Shown: positions 57,314 to 64,000 of the stretch, piece by piece
Layout: every line of letters starts with the position of its first letter
How positions within the stretch are numbered: position 1 is the first letter of the stretch
NCBI GenBank assembly: GCA_046297835.1
Contig: JBKBHI010000005.1
Location: forward strand, 124,001-188,000
Length of the DNA: 64,000 nt
Source of the DNA: CAMAVH01 sp046297835
GTDB lineage: Bacteria; Pseudomonadota; Alphaproteobacteria; SMXQ01
Direction of reading: 5' to 3'
Translations under genes and position numbers: made by a program
The notes under the pieces: generated by a model
What the model was told of the DNA's origin: nothing
Seen by the model: only the letters and a program-made list of their open reading frames with translations
The model's database searches: none

Positions 57314-59050
57314 ATGCCCGACGACGTGAAACGTCCGATCTTCGACAAGTCCAAGTTGCCGAGCCGCCACACCACGGTCGGCCCAGAGCGCGCGCCGCAT
57401 CGCTCCTATTATTACGCGATGGGCATGACGGAAGAGGAGATCAACCAGCCCTTCGTCGGGGTCGCGACCTGCTGGAACGAGGCCGCGCCCTGCAACATCA
57501 CGTTGAACCGCCAGGCCCAGGCCGCCAAGGCCGGCGTCAAGGCCGCCTTCGGCTCCCCGCGCGAATTCACCACCATCACCGTCACCGACGGCATCGCCAT
57601 GGGCCATGAGGGGATGAAGTCCTCGCTGGTCAGCCGCGACCTGATCGCCGATTCGGTCGAGCTGACCATGCGCGGCCATTGCTACGACGCGCTCGTCGGC
57701 CTCGCCGGTTGCGACAAGTCGCTGCCCGGCATGATGATGGCGATGATCCGGCTCAACGTGCCGAGCGTGTTCCTCTACGGCGGCACCATCCTGCCGGGCA
57801 AGTTCAAGGGCCGCGACGTGACCGTGGTCGACGTGTTCGAAGGCGTCGGCATGCATGCGGCCGGCAAGATGTCGTCCGAGGAATTGCACGAGCTGGAATG
57901 CGTCGCTTGCCCGTCGGCCGGCTCCTGCGGCGGCCAGTTCACCGCCAACACCATGGCCTGCGTGTCGGAAGCCATCGGCCTGGCGTTGCCGGCTTCGGCC
58001 GGCGCGCCGGCACCCTACGAGAGCCGCGACGCCTACGCCGAAGCCTCGGGCCGCGCGGTGATGAACCTGCTCGCGCTCGGCATCCGTCCGCGCGACATCG
58101 TCACGCGCAAGTCGCTCGAGAACGCGGCGCGCGTCGTCGCCGCCACCGGCGGTTCGACCAACGCCGGCCTGCATCTGCCGGCCATGGCCTACGAGGCGGG
58201 CATCGACTTCACGCTCGACGATGTCGCGAAGATTTTCAAGGAAACGCCCTACATCGCCTCGCTCAAGCCGGGCGGGAAATATGTCGCCAAGGACCTCTAC
58301 GAGATCGGCGGCATCCCCGTCGTCATCAAGACGCTGCTCGACCACGGCTTCCTGCATGGCGACTGCATCACCGTGACCGGCAAGACGCTGGCCGAGAATC
58401 ATAAGGATGTGGTGTTTCCGGAGAACCAGGATGTCGTCGTGCCGGCGAACAAGCCGCTGACGCCGACCGGCGGCGTCGTCGGGCTGAAGGGCACGCTCGC
58501 GCCCGATGGCGCGATCGTCAAGGTCGCCGGCCTCAAGAACCAGGTCTTCAAGGGCCCGGCCCGCGTATTCGATTGCGAAGAAGACGCCTTCGCCGCGGTC
58601 GTGAACAAGAAGATCAAAGAGGGCGACGTCATCGTCATCCGCTACGAAGGCCCCAAGGGCGGGCCCGGCATGCGCGAGATGCTGTCGACCACCGCCGCGC
58701 TCTACGGCGAGGGCATGGGCGAAAGCGTCGCGCTCATCACCGACGGCCGATTCTCCGGCGGCACGCGCGGCTTCTGCGTCGGCCATGTTGGTCCGGAAGC
58801 GGCGGTCGGCGGGCCTATCGGCCTTTTGAAGGATGGCGACATCATTGTCATCGACGCCATCAAGGGCGTTCTCGACGTTGAACTGTCAGCCGCCGAATTG
58901 GAAGCGCGCCGCAAAGAGTGGCGGCCGCGCGAGCACAACCACCAGTCCGGCGCGCTGTGGAAATACGCCCAGCTCGTCGGCCCGGCCCATCTCGGCGCGC
59001 TCACCCATCCGGGCGCGAAGAAAGAGAAGCATACTTACGCCGATATCTAG
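57314..59050 (+). CDS. ilvD: Dihydroxy-acid dehydratase
   Basis: The product is 578 residues from the ATG at 57314. It dehydrates 2,3-dihydroxy-3-methylbutanoate and its homologue to the 2-oxo acids of valine and isoleucine synthesis. Iron-sulfur cysteines are visible in VATCWNEAAPC (53/60), GLAGCDKSLPGM (133) and CPSAGSCGGQFTANTM (205). The Mg2+/substrate region TDGIAMGHEGMKSSLVSRD and the late serine motif DGRFSGGTRGFCVGHVGPEA are intact. It ends in a typical Rho-independent terminator. Cytoplasmic; same strand as valS, 134 bp apart. Confidence 0.96.
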   Translation: MPDDVKRPIFDKSKLPSRHTTVGPERAPHRSYYYAMGMTEEEINQPFVGVATCWNEAAPCNITLNRQAQAAKAGVKAAFGSPREFTTITVTDGIAMGHEGMKSSLVSRDLIADSVELTMRGHCYDALVGLAGCDKSLPGMMMAMIRLNVPSVFLYGGTILPGKFKGRDVTVVDVFEGVGMHAAGKMSSEELHELECVACPSAGSCGGQFTANTMACVSEAIGLALPASAGAPAPYESRDAYAEASGRAVMNLLALGIRPRDIVTRKSLENAARVVAATGGSTNAGLHLPAMAYEAGIDFTLDDVAKIFKETPYIASLKPGGKYVAKDLYEIGGIPVVIKTLLDHGFLHGDCITVTGKTLAENHKDVVFPENQDVVVPANKPLTPTGGVVGLKGTLAPDGAIVKVAGLKNQVFKGPARVFDCEEDAFAAVVNKKIKEGDVIVIRYEGPKGGPGMREMLSTTAALYGEGMGESVALITDGRFSGGTRGFCVGHVGPEAAVGGPIGLLKDGDIIVIDAIKGVLDVELSAAELEARRKEWRPREHNHQSGALWKYAQLVGPAHLGALTHPGAKKEKHTYADI

Positions 59051-59060
59051 GATGCGAACG

Positions 59061-59088
59061 AAGGCCGGAGCGATCCGGCCTTTTTTCT
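59061..59088 (+). terminator. Rho-independent terminator after ilvD
   Basis: Stem GGCCGGA (59063-59069) / TCCGGCC (59074-59080) with a GCGA tetraloop, followed by six T residues and more pyrimidines. Confidence 0.92.
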
Positions 59089-59098
59089 TATAAAAGAC

Positions 59099-59220
59099 CG
59101 TCACCCTCGGACTTGTTCCGAGGGTCCATTTCTTCGGCGCTCAGGCGACTGTGGCATGGATGCTCAGCCAAATGGATCGTTAGGTAGGCCGGCTCTGCCG
59201 GCCGGGGCCCGAGCATGACG
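59099..59220. repeat. Dispersed palindromic repeat, copy 1 (interrupted)
   Basis: A 122-bp element with inverted ends. The left arm (59099-59129) is itself a hairpin: CCCTCGG-ACTTGTT-CCGAGGG. A central segment contains GCGCTCAGG. The right arm begins ATGGATGCTC and ends GAGCATGACG (59211-59220). Compared with the second copy at 63682-63769 (opposite orientation), the right hairpin carries an insertion of about 35 bp that includes a small GCCGGC hairpin. Confidence 0.8.
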
Positions 59221-59236
59221 AATGGAGATGTAGTCC

Positions 59237-59728
59237 ATGCCCTCCCGCGAACACCATTTCGCCGCCACGCTGACCTGGATGGGCGCGCCGCTGATCGTCT
59301 CGGCCGAAGGGCCGCGCGCGACGTACGAATCCTATTCGCGCCAATGCCGGATCGAGATGGCGGGTAAGCTGGCGCTGATCGCCTCGGCCGCGGAGGCGTT
59401 TCGCGGCGATCCGGCGTTGCACAATCCCGAGGATATGCTGGTCGCGGCGCTATCGGTGTGCCACGCGCTCAGCTATCTCGCCGAATGCGCGCGCGCCGGC
59501 ATCGGCGTCGTTTCCTATCGCGACGAGGCCGAAGGCGTGATGGCGATCCGGGATAAAAAGATGCGCTTCGTCTCGGCGCTGCTGAAGCCCGAGGTGGCTA
59601 TCGCCGACGCCGCCAAACTGGACCAGGCGAGGGCGCTGCACGCGGCCGCGCACGACGCCTGCTTCATCGCCAATTCGGTGAATTTCCCGGTCGAGAACTG
59701 GCCGGTGGTGACGGCCGCTCAGGGCTGA
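59237..59728 (+). CDS. OsmC-family peroxide-reductase-like protein
   Basis: The product is 163 residues, the normal OsmC length. OsmC/Ohr proteins reduce organic hydroperoxides with two cysteines: here Cys75 in AALSVCHALSYL and Cys142 in AAHDACFIANSV, in the usual order and spacing. HNPEDMLVAALSVCHA is the family's NPE-[ED]-xxxAAxxxC motif. The opening REHHFAATLTWMG matches the first strands. It likely protects against peroxides or acts on a thiol substrate. It ends with a ten-base overlap into the convergent cupin gene. Confidence 0.88.
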   Translation: MPSREHHFAATLTWMGAPLIVSAEGPRATYESYSRQCRIEMAGKLALIASAAEAFRGDPALHNPEDMLVAALSVCHALSYLAECARAGIGVVSYRDEAEGVMAIRDKKMRFVSALLKPEVAIADAAKLDQARALHAAAHDACFIANSVNFPVENWPVVTAAQG

Positions 59729-60114
59729 GCCGGGTCCAGTCTCGGGTCGTCTGCCGTCGAATGGCGGGTTTCGCCGGTGACGAACAATTGCGCCGCAGAC
59801 GGATCGGCGAATTGCTTGTGCCAAAGACCTTTGGGCACGATGCACAACTCTCCCGCCGACAGCTCTTGCTCGCGCTGGCCGCCATCGGCTTCCACGATGA
59901 CGACGCGCACCACGCCCTCGACGATGTAGAGCAACTCGTCAGTTTCGTACCGTTCCCAGGGGCTTTCCCCCGAGAAGCGGACCATGCCGACATAATCGTC
60001 GTTGAAGCGGCCGAGCATCCGCATCGCTTCGAAAGCGCGCTCGTCGGGCATGCCGCCGCTGAGTTGCAGGTTCGGCAGATCCTTCAGCAGGTCGGCGAGG
60101 GCGCGCTTTTCCAT
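59719..60114 (-). CDS. Small cupin-domain protein
   Basis: The product is 131 residues from the ATG at 60114. It is a single-domain cupin: GMVRFSGESPWERYETDELLYIVEGVVRVVIVE gives the first motif in altered form (the usual HxH is replaced by WERYETDE, with Glu present), and ELSAGELCIVPKGLWHKQFADP the second motif with its histidine. The missing first-motif histidines make metal binding uncertain, so it may be a sensor or an isomerase-like member. It lies eight bases after the stop of exonuclease III on the same strand, so the two are probably co-transcribed. Function unknown. Confidence 0.8.
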   Translation of the reverse strand: MEKRALADLLKDLPNLQLSGGMPDERAFEAMRMLGRFNDDYVGMVRFSGESPWERYETDELLYIVEGVVRVVIVEADGGQREQELSAGELCIVPKGLWHKQFADPSAAQLFVTGETRHSTADDPRLDPAQP

Positions 60115-60122
60115 CGGACGCG

Positions 60123-60932
60123 TTACGTCAGCTCGCACCAGATCGGCGTGTGGTCGGAGGCTTTCTCCTGGCCGCGCGGCTTGCGGTCGATCTGGCAGCC
60201 GCTGAGCCGGTCGGCCGCCTGCGGCGACAGCAAGAGATGGTCGATGCGGATGCCGTTGTCCTTCTGCCAGGCGCCGGCCTGGTAGTCCCAGAAGGTGTAG
60301 CAATGGGTCTCGACCGGGTGTAGCGCCTTGAAAGCGTCAGTCAGGCCCAGGGCGAGCAGGGCGCGGAATTTCTCGCGCGTCTCCAGCCGGAACAGGGCGT
60401 CGGTCCGCCAGGCGTCGGGGTCGTGGACGTCGTCGTCGCTCGGGATGACGTTATAATCGCCGCCGAAAACGATCGGCTCCTCCTGTTCGAGTAGCGCTTT
60501 GGCGTGCGAACGGAGACGATCCATCCATTTCAGCTTGTAGGCGTATTTCTCGGTGATCTCGGGCGGCTGGCCGGAGGGATTGCCGTTCGGCAGGTAGATC
60601 GAGGCGACGCGGAGCACCAGCCCGTCGAACGTCGTCACCGCCTCGATATAGCGCGCATGGTCGTCGGTCCCGTTCTCCTCAAGATGGGGCAGGCCGCGCC
60701 GGATGTCTTCGAGCGGGCCTTTCGAGAGGATGGCGACGCCGTTGTAAGTCTTCTGGCCGTGGGTCGCGACGTTATAGCCGAGGTCTTCGAACTCCAGGCG
60801 CGGGAAGGCGTCGTCGAGGCACTTGATCTCCTGGAGCAGCACCACGTCGGGCGCGGCCTCCTTGAGACAGGCCAGAACGTTGGGCAGACGGGCCTTCACC
60901 GAATTGACGTTCCAGGTAGCGATCTTGACCAT
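60123..60932 (-). CDS. xthA: Exodeoxyribonuclease III
   Basis: The product is 269 residues from the ATG at 60932 (MVKIATWNVNSVKARLPNVLACL). It repairs abasic sites and removes 3' blocks on DNA. Family motifs in order are LLQEIKC (metal-binding Glu), YNGVAILSKGP, RVASIYLPNG, FGGDYNVIPSDDDVHDPDAW (catalytic Asp and Asn), GIRIDHLLLSPQ and ASDHTPIWCEL (catalytic Asp-His). The length equals E. coli ExoIII. Cytoplasmic; followed by the cupin gene. Confidence 0.96.
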   Translation of the reverse strand: MVKIATWNVNSVKARLPNVLACLKEAAPDVVLLQEIKCLDDAFPRLEFEDLGYNVATHGQKTYNGVAILSKGPLEDIRRGLPHLEENGTDDHARYIEAVTTFDGLVLRVASIYLPNGNPSGQPPEITEKYAYKLKWMDRLRSHAKALLEQEEPIVFGGDYNVIPSDDDVHDPDAWRTDALFRLETREKFRALLALGLTDAFKALHPVETHCYTFWDYQAGAWQKDNGIRIDHLLLSPQAADRLSGCQIDRKPRGQEKASDHTPIWCELT

Positions 60933-61130
60933 GCGGCTCCGCCGATGCTGGAGGGGGAATACGATGAACCGGGCCTTTTCGTAGCATAGGCCGCCGGCGC
61001 GGTCAGCCGGTTGCGGCGCAAAAATCGACGGAACGCCCCGGCCTGACGGCATTGTGGGTTGATGCGGCGGCTCGCGGTCCATAAAAAGAGTGAGCGCCCC
61101 TTTCACGTCCGCATGAGGCCCGAGACACCG

Positions 61131-62798
61131 ATGCCGCATCACTCGCCGCTGCTCGCGACAATCGTCATCGGCATCGTCCTGGCGTTCATCCTCGGCGCCA
61201 TCGCCAACCGTTTCCGCATTTCGCCCCTGGTGGGCTACATCCTGGCCGGCGTCATCGTCGGCCCGCACACGCCGGGCTTCGTCGCCGACCAGAAATTGGC
61301 GCTGGAACTGGCCGAAATCGGCGTGATTTTGCTGATGTTCGGCGTCGGCCTGCATTTCTCGCCCAAGGATCTGCTGGCGGTCAAAACCATCGCTATCCCG
61401 GGCGCCGTCGTGCAGATCGGCATCGCCACGCTGCTCGGTCTCGGCCTCGCCCTGCTGATCGGCTGGGATGTTCCGGCCGGCATCGTCTTCGGCCTTGCCC
61501 TGTCGGTCGCCAGCACCGTCGTGCTGTTGCGCGCCTTGGAAGAGCGGCGCATTTTGGAGACCAAGCGCGGCCAGATCGCCGTCGGGTGGTTGATCGTCGA
61601 GGACTTGGCCATGGTCCTGGCGCTCGTCCTGCTGCCGGCCTACGCGGCCTTTACCGCCGATGCCGGAGGAGGCGACCAGGGCAGCTTGTGGCTCGCGCTG
61701 GCCATCACCATCGGCAAGGTGACAGCCTTCGTCGCCATCATGATGATCGTCGGCCGCCGGGTGATTCCCTGGCTGCTGCACCAGATCGCCTATACCGGCT
61801 CGCGCGAGCTGTTCCGCCTGGCGGTGCTGGCCATCGCGCTCGGCGTGGCTTTCGGCGCGGCGATGCTGTTCGACGTTTCTTTCGCGCTCGGCGCGTTCTT
61901 CGCCGGCATGATGCTGAGCGAGTCGGAGCTGAGCCACGAGGCGGCGGCGGAGACCCTGCCGCTGCGCGACGCTTTCGCCGTTCTGTTCTTCGTCTCGATC
62001 GGCATGCTGTTCTCGCCGCGCATCTTGATCGACGACGCGCTGGCGGTGCTGGCCACGGTCTTCATCATCCTGATCGGCAAATCGGCCGCGGCCTATGCCA
62101 TCGTCAAGGCGTTCAAGCATCCGACGCGCACCGCCTTGGTGATTTCCGCCAGCCTGGCGCAGATCGGCGAGTTTTCCTTCATCCTCGCCGGCATCGGCGT
62201 CGCGCTCGATCTGATGCCCGAGCGCGGCCGCGATCTGGTGTTGGCCGGCGCGCTGATCTCGATCCTGCTCAACCCGCTGTTCTTCGTGCTGATCGACAAG
62301 CTGCTGCCGAAACTCCAGCCGGCCGACAATGTGGCCGCGCCGGAGGCTCCGGCGGCGGCCGAAGCGGAGGAGGACGCGCCGCAGGCCACCGGTCTCTACG
62401 ATCATTCCGTGGTGATCGGCGCGGGACGCGTCGGCGGGCTGGTGATTCAGGCGCTGCGCGACCGGGGCCTACCGTTCCTGGTGGTCGAGGAGAACGGCGA
62501 GCGCGTCGCCAAGCTGCGCGAGCTCGGCGTCGAAGCCATCACCGGCAACGCGGTCAAGGACGAGACCCGCACCCTCGCCAACATGACCGGCGCGCGCCGG
62601 ATTTTCGTCGCCATCCCCAACGCCTTCGAAGCGGGGCAGGTGGTCGAAAAGCTGCGCGCCGCCAATCCGAACCTGGAAATTCTGGCGCGCAGCCATTCCG
62701 ACGAGGAAACCGAACGGTTGCGGCAGCTCGGCGCGAGCCATGTGGTCATGGCCGAAAGCGAGGTCGCGCGCGCCATGGTCAGCATCGCCCAAATCTGA
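61131..62798 (+). CDS. ybaL: YbaL-family K+/H+ antiporter (CPA2)
   Basis: The product is 555 residues from the ATG at 61131; two earlier in-frame ATGs are less likely because MPHHSPLL aligns with the E. coli YbaL start. Residues 1-400 form the CPA2 exchanger with about 12-13 helices, including ISPLVGYILAGVIVGPHTPGFV and ELAEIGVILLMFGVGLHFS. A disordered Ala/Glu-rich linker (about 405-430) leads to a C-terminal RCK/TrkA-N domain (SVVIGAGRVGGLVIQALRDRGLPFLVVEENGERV...GNAVKDETR) that binds a nucleotide ligand and gates the pore. It exports K+ in exchange for H+. The second RCK half seen in KefB/C is short here. Confidence 0.93.
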   Translation: MPHHSPLLATIVIGIVLAFILGAIANRFRISPLVGYILAGVIVGPHTPGFVADQKLALELAEIGVILLMFGVGLHFSPKDLLAVKTIAIPGAVVQIGIATLLGLGLALLIGWDVPAGIVFGLALSVASTVVLLRALEERRILETKRGQIAVGWLIVEDLAMVLALVLLPAYAAFTADAGGGDQGSLWLALAITIGKVTAFVAIMMIVGRRVIPWLLHQIAYTGSRELFRLAVLAIALGVAFGAAMLFDVSFALGAFFAGMMLSESELSHEAAAETLPLRDAFAVLFFVSIGMLFSPRILIDDALAVLATVFIILIGKSAAAYAIVKAFKHPTRTALVISASLAQIGEFSFILAGIGVALDLMPERGRDLVLAGALISILLNPLFFVLIDKLLPKLQPADNVAAPEAPAAAEAEEDAPQATGLYDHSVVIGAGRVGGLVIQALRDRGLPFLVVEENGERVAKLRELGVEAITGNAVKDETRTLANMTGARRIFVAIPNAFEAGQVVEKLRAANPNLEILARSHSDEETERLRQLGASHVVMAESEVARAMVSIAQI

Positions 62799-62849
62799 CG
62801 CCCCATCTTTTCCGATCCGGCGTAGCATGGCCGGAACGGGAGAGAGGCA

Positions 62850-63653
62850 ATGGCGAAGATGCCCGCTTTGTTCATCGGCCACGGCACGCCGATGAACACG
62901 CTCAATGACAATTCCTACACTCAGGCGTGGCGCGCGCTTGGCCGGGCCTTGCCGGAAAAGCCGCGCGCCATCCTGGCGGTATCGGCCCATTGGTACATCC
63001 ATGGCACGGCCGTCACCGCCATGCCGATGCCGCGCACCATCCACGATTTCGGCGGATTTCCGCAGGCGCTGTTCGACTTCCGCTATCCCGCGGAAGGCGA
63101 GCCCGGCCTCGCCGCCGAGGTGCGGAAGCTGCTGGCGCCGACCGACGTGGCGCTCGACCAGGGCTGGGGCCTGGATCACGGGGCCTGGTCGGTGCTGGCG
63201 CATCTATTCCCGCAGGCCGACGTGCCGGTGGTGCAGCTCAGCATCGACCGCGCCCAGCCGGCGGGCTGGCATCTCGACCTCGGCCGCCGGCTCGCGCCGC
63301 TGCGCGACGAGGGCGTGCTGATCCTGGGTTCGGGCAACGTCGTCCACAATCTGCGGCTGATCGACCGCGCGGCGATGATAGCGCAGCCGGACGGCCAGAG
63401 CGCGGGCGCGACCTATCCCTGGGCGACGCAGTTCAACGCCGCCATGCGCTCGGCCATCGCCGCCGGCGACGACGCCTCGCTGGTCGATTACGGCAAGTTC
63501 GGCGAGGCGGCGCGCCTCTCGGTGCCGACGCCGGAGCATTACCTGCCGCTGCTTTACGTGATGGGCGCGCGCGTCCAGGGCGAGCCGGTCAGCTTTCCTA
63601 CCGACGGAATCGACCTCGCCAGCATCAGCATGCTGTCGGTGAAGCTAGGGTAG
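62850..63653 (+). CDS. 4,5-DOPA-type extradiol dioxygenase (YgiD/LigB family)
   Basis: The product is 267 residues, starting after GGAGAGAGGCA. It belongs to class III ring-cleaving dioxygenases. The metal and acid-base histidines are seen in FIGHGTPMNTL (near residue 11), LAVSAHWY (near 47), HDFGGFPQALFDFRYPAEG and WGLDHGAWSVLAHLFP (near 112). NVVHNLRLID follows the YgiD pattern. YgiD cleaves the catechol ring of DOPA; whether this homologue uses DOPA or another catechol is unknown. It stands alone after the antiporter gene. Confidence 0.92.
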   Translation: MAKMPALFIGHGTPMNTLNDNSYTQAWRALGRALPEKPRAILAVSAHWYIHGTAVTAMPMPRTIHDFGGFPQALFDFRYPAEGEPGLAAEVRKLLAPTDVALDQGWGLDHGAWSVLAHLFPQADVPVVQLSIDRAQPAGWHLDLGRRLAPLRDEGVLILGSGNVVHNLRLIDRAAMIAQPDGQSAGATYPWATQFNAAMRSAIAAGDDASLVDYGKFGEAARLSVPTPEHYLPLLYVMGARVQGEPVSFPTDGIDLASISMLSVKLG

Positions 63654-63681
63654 GGAGGGGACAATTACCCCCAAAAAAAAC

Positions 63682-63769
63682 CGTCATGCCCGGGCTTGAC
63701 CCGAGCATCCATTTATCCTGCGCTCAGGAATTTGCCTCATGGACCCTCGGGTCAAGCCCGAGGGTGACG
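63682..63769. repeat. Dispersed palindromic repeat, copy 2
   Basis: An 88-bp element with inverted ends of about 31 bp. Each end is itself a hairpin (CCCGGGCTTGACCCGAG at the left, CCCTCGGGTCAAGCCCGAGGG at the right) around a central CTGCGCTCAGG segment. In reverse orientation it matches copy 1 at 59099-59220. It lies between the dioxygenase stop and the convergent erpA-like stop, so it can also act as a terminator. Confidence 0.88.
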
Positions 63770-63783
63770 ATTTCTGATTTGCG

Positions 63784-64000
63784 CTACAGCGCGAAACTGT
63801 TGCCGCAGCCGCAGCTCGCCGTGGCGTTGGGGTTGCTGATCGTGAAGCTCGCGCCGACCAGCTCGTCGACGAAGTCGATCTGCGCGCCGCCCATCAGGTC
63901 GAGCGAGGTCTCGTCGATCACCACCTTGGCGCCGTCCGGGCCGAATAGCTTGTCGTCCGGGTTCACCGCGTCGTCCAGCGTGAAGCCGTATTGATAGCCC
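63784..64000 (-). CDS. ErpA/IscA-family iron-sulfur insertion protein, C-terminal part (start outside window)
   Basis: The reading frame is open to the last base of the window, so the N terminus lies outside. The visible 71 residues are the C-terminal two-thirds of an A-type carrier: GYQYGFTLDDAVNPDD, then VVIDETSLDLMGGAQIDFVDELVGASFTISNPNATASCGCGNSFAL. The C-G-C-G-x-S-F ending holds the last two cluster-binding cysteines. It transfers Fe-S clusters to target apoproteins. FTISNPNATASCGCG favours ErpA over IscA. The internal ATG at 63966 is not the true start. Confidence 0.92.
   Translation of the reverse strand, partial: GYQYGFTLDDAVNPDDKLFGPDGAKVVIDETSLDLMGGAQIDFVDELVGASFTISNPNATASCGCGNSFAL

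Noticed and set aside
60933..62405. A long N-terminal extension of exonuclease III running antisense to the antiporter gene
   Set aside because: The extension is Gln/Arg/Asp-rich mirror sequence. Exonuclease III has a canonical start at 60932 and normal length.

Overview
The window is ordinary chromosomal DNA of a GC-rich alphaproteobacterium. The lineage call rests on a PopZ gene, on the pcm - tolC - popZ - valS order, on TRAP-TAXI and tripartite-tricarboxylate binding proteins, and on molybdenum hydroxylases of the CoxL/IorB type. I see no phage genes, insertion sequence, CRISPR array, plasmid function or rRNA. There are two tRNA genes (Asn, Cys). Both window ends cut a gene: a glycosyltransferase on the left and an ErpA/IscA-type Fe-S protein on the right.

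Layout. 0-5.4 kb: a tightly coupled polysaccharide operon (glycosyltransferase, glucuronyl C5-epimerase-like protein, MurJ/Wzx-type flippase, O-antigen ligase/polymerase, GT4 glycosyltransferase) ending at a perfect palindromic terminator. 5.5-15.7 kb: small-molecule nitrogen metabolism and transport, with a nitrilase-superfamily amidase, a gamma-glutamyltransferase, an orphan iron-type binding protein, an SDR with a divergent AraC regulator, and a complete polyamine ABC transporter (potFABC order). 15.9-18.5 kb: an unusual acyl-activating ligase - carrier - PlsC fusion. 19.2-28.6 kb: nine genes on the minus strand, namely a 2-oxoglutarate/Fe oxygenase, a DUF1330 protein, a TRAP-TAXI transporter with its DUF1850 partner, and a CoxL-form-II/CoxG/CoxS/CoxM molybdenum hydroxylase set. 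29.0-37.9 kb: an orphan TctC-type binding protein, glutaryl-CoA dehydrogenase, XdhC, a MoeA-like/MocA fusion, a methyltransferase and a second molybdenum hydroxylase (IorA/IorB type, Tat-exported). 38.3-42.6 kb: an RND efflux pair. 43.3-46.3 kb: a zinc-type operon (ZnuA, DUF1007, NicO permease) behind a Zur-like dyad. 46.5-50.9 kb: a 1458-residue sensor kinase with seven PAS domains. 51-59 kb: tRNAs and housekeeping genes (pcm, tolC, popZ, valS, ilvD). 59.2-64 kb: OsmC, a cupin, exonuclease III, a YbaL-type K+/H+ antiporter, a DODA-type dioxygenase and the partial erpA. The last block is bracketed by two copies of a palindromic repeat.

The most interesting signal is regulatory. Two 24-bp dyads of the molybdate/ModE type lie upstream of xdhC (31378-31401) and in the iorA promoter region (34873-34896). 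The second has the same arms that I recall for the E. coli modA operator. They tie the cofactor-maturation genes and one hydroxylase into a probable molybdate-responsive regulon. Other points worth a second look are the Zur-boxed ZnuA/DUF1007/NicO operon without ZnuBC, the C5-epimerase in a polymer export cluster, the AMP-ligase/carrier/PlsC fusion, and the nine-gene oxygenase/TRAP/hydroxylase block whose substrate is unknown.
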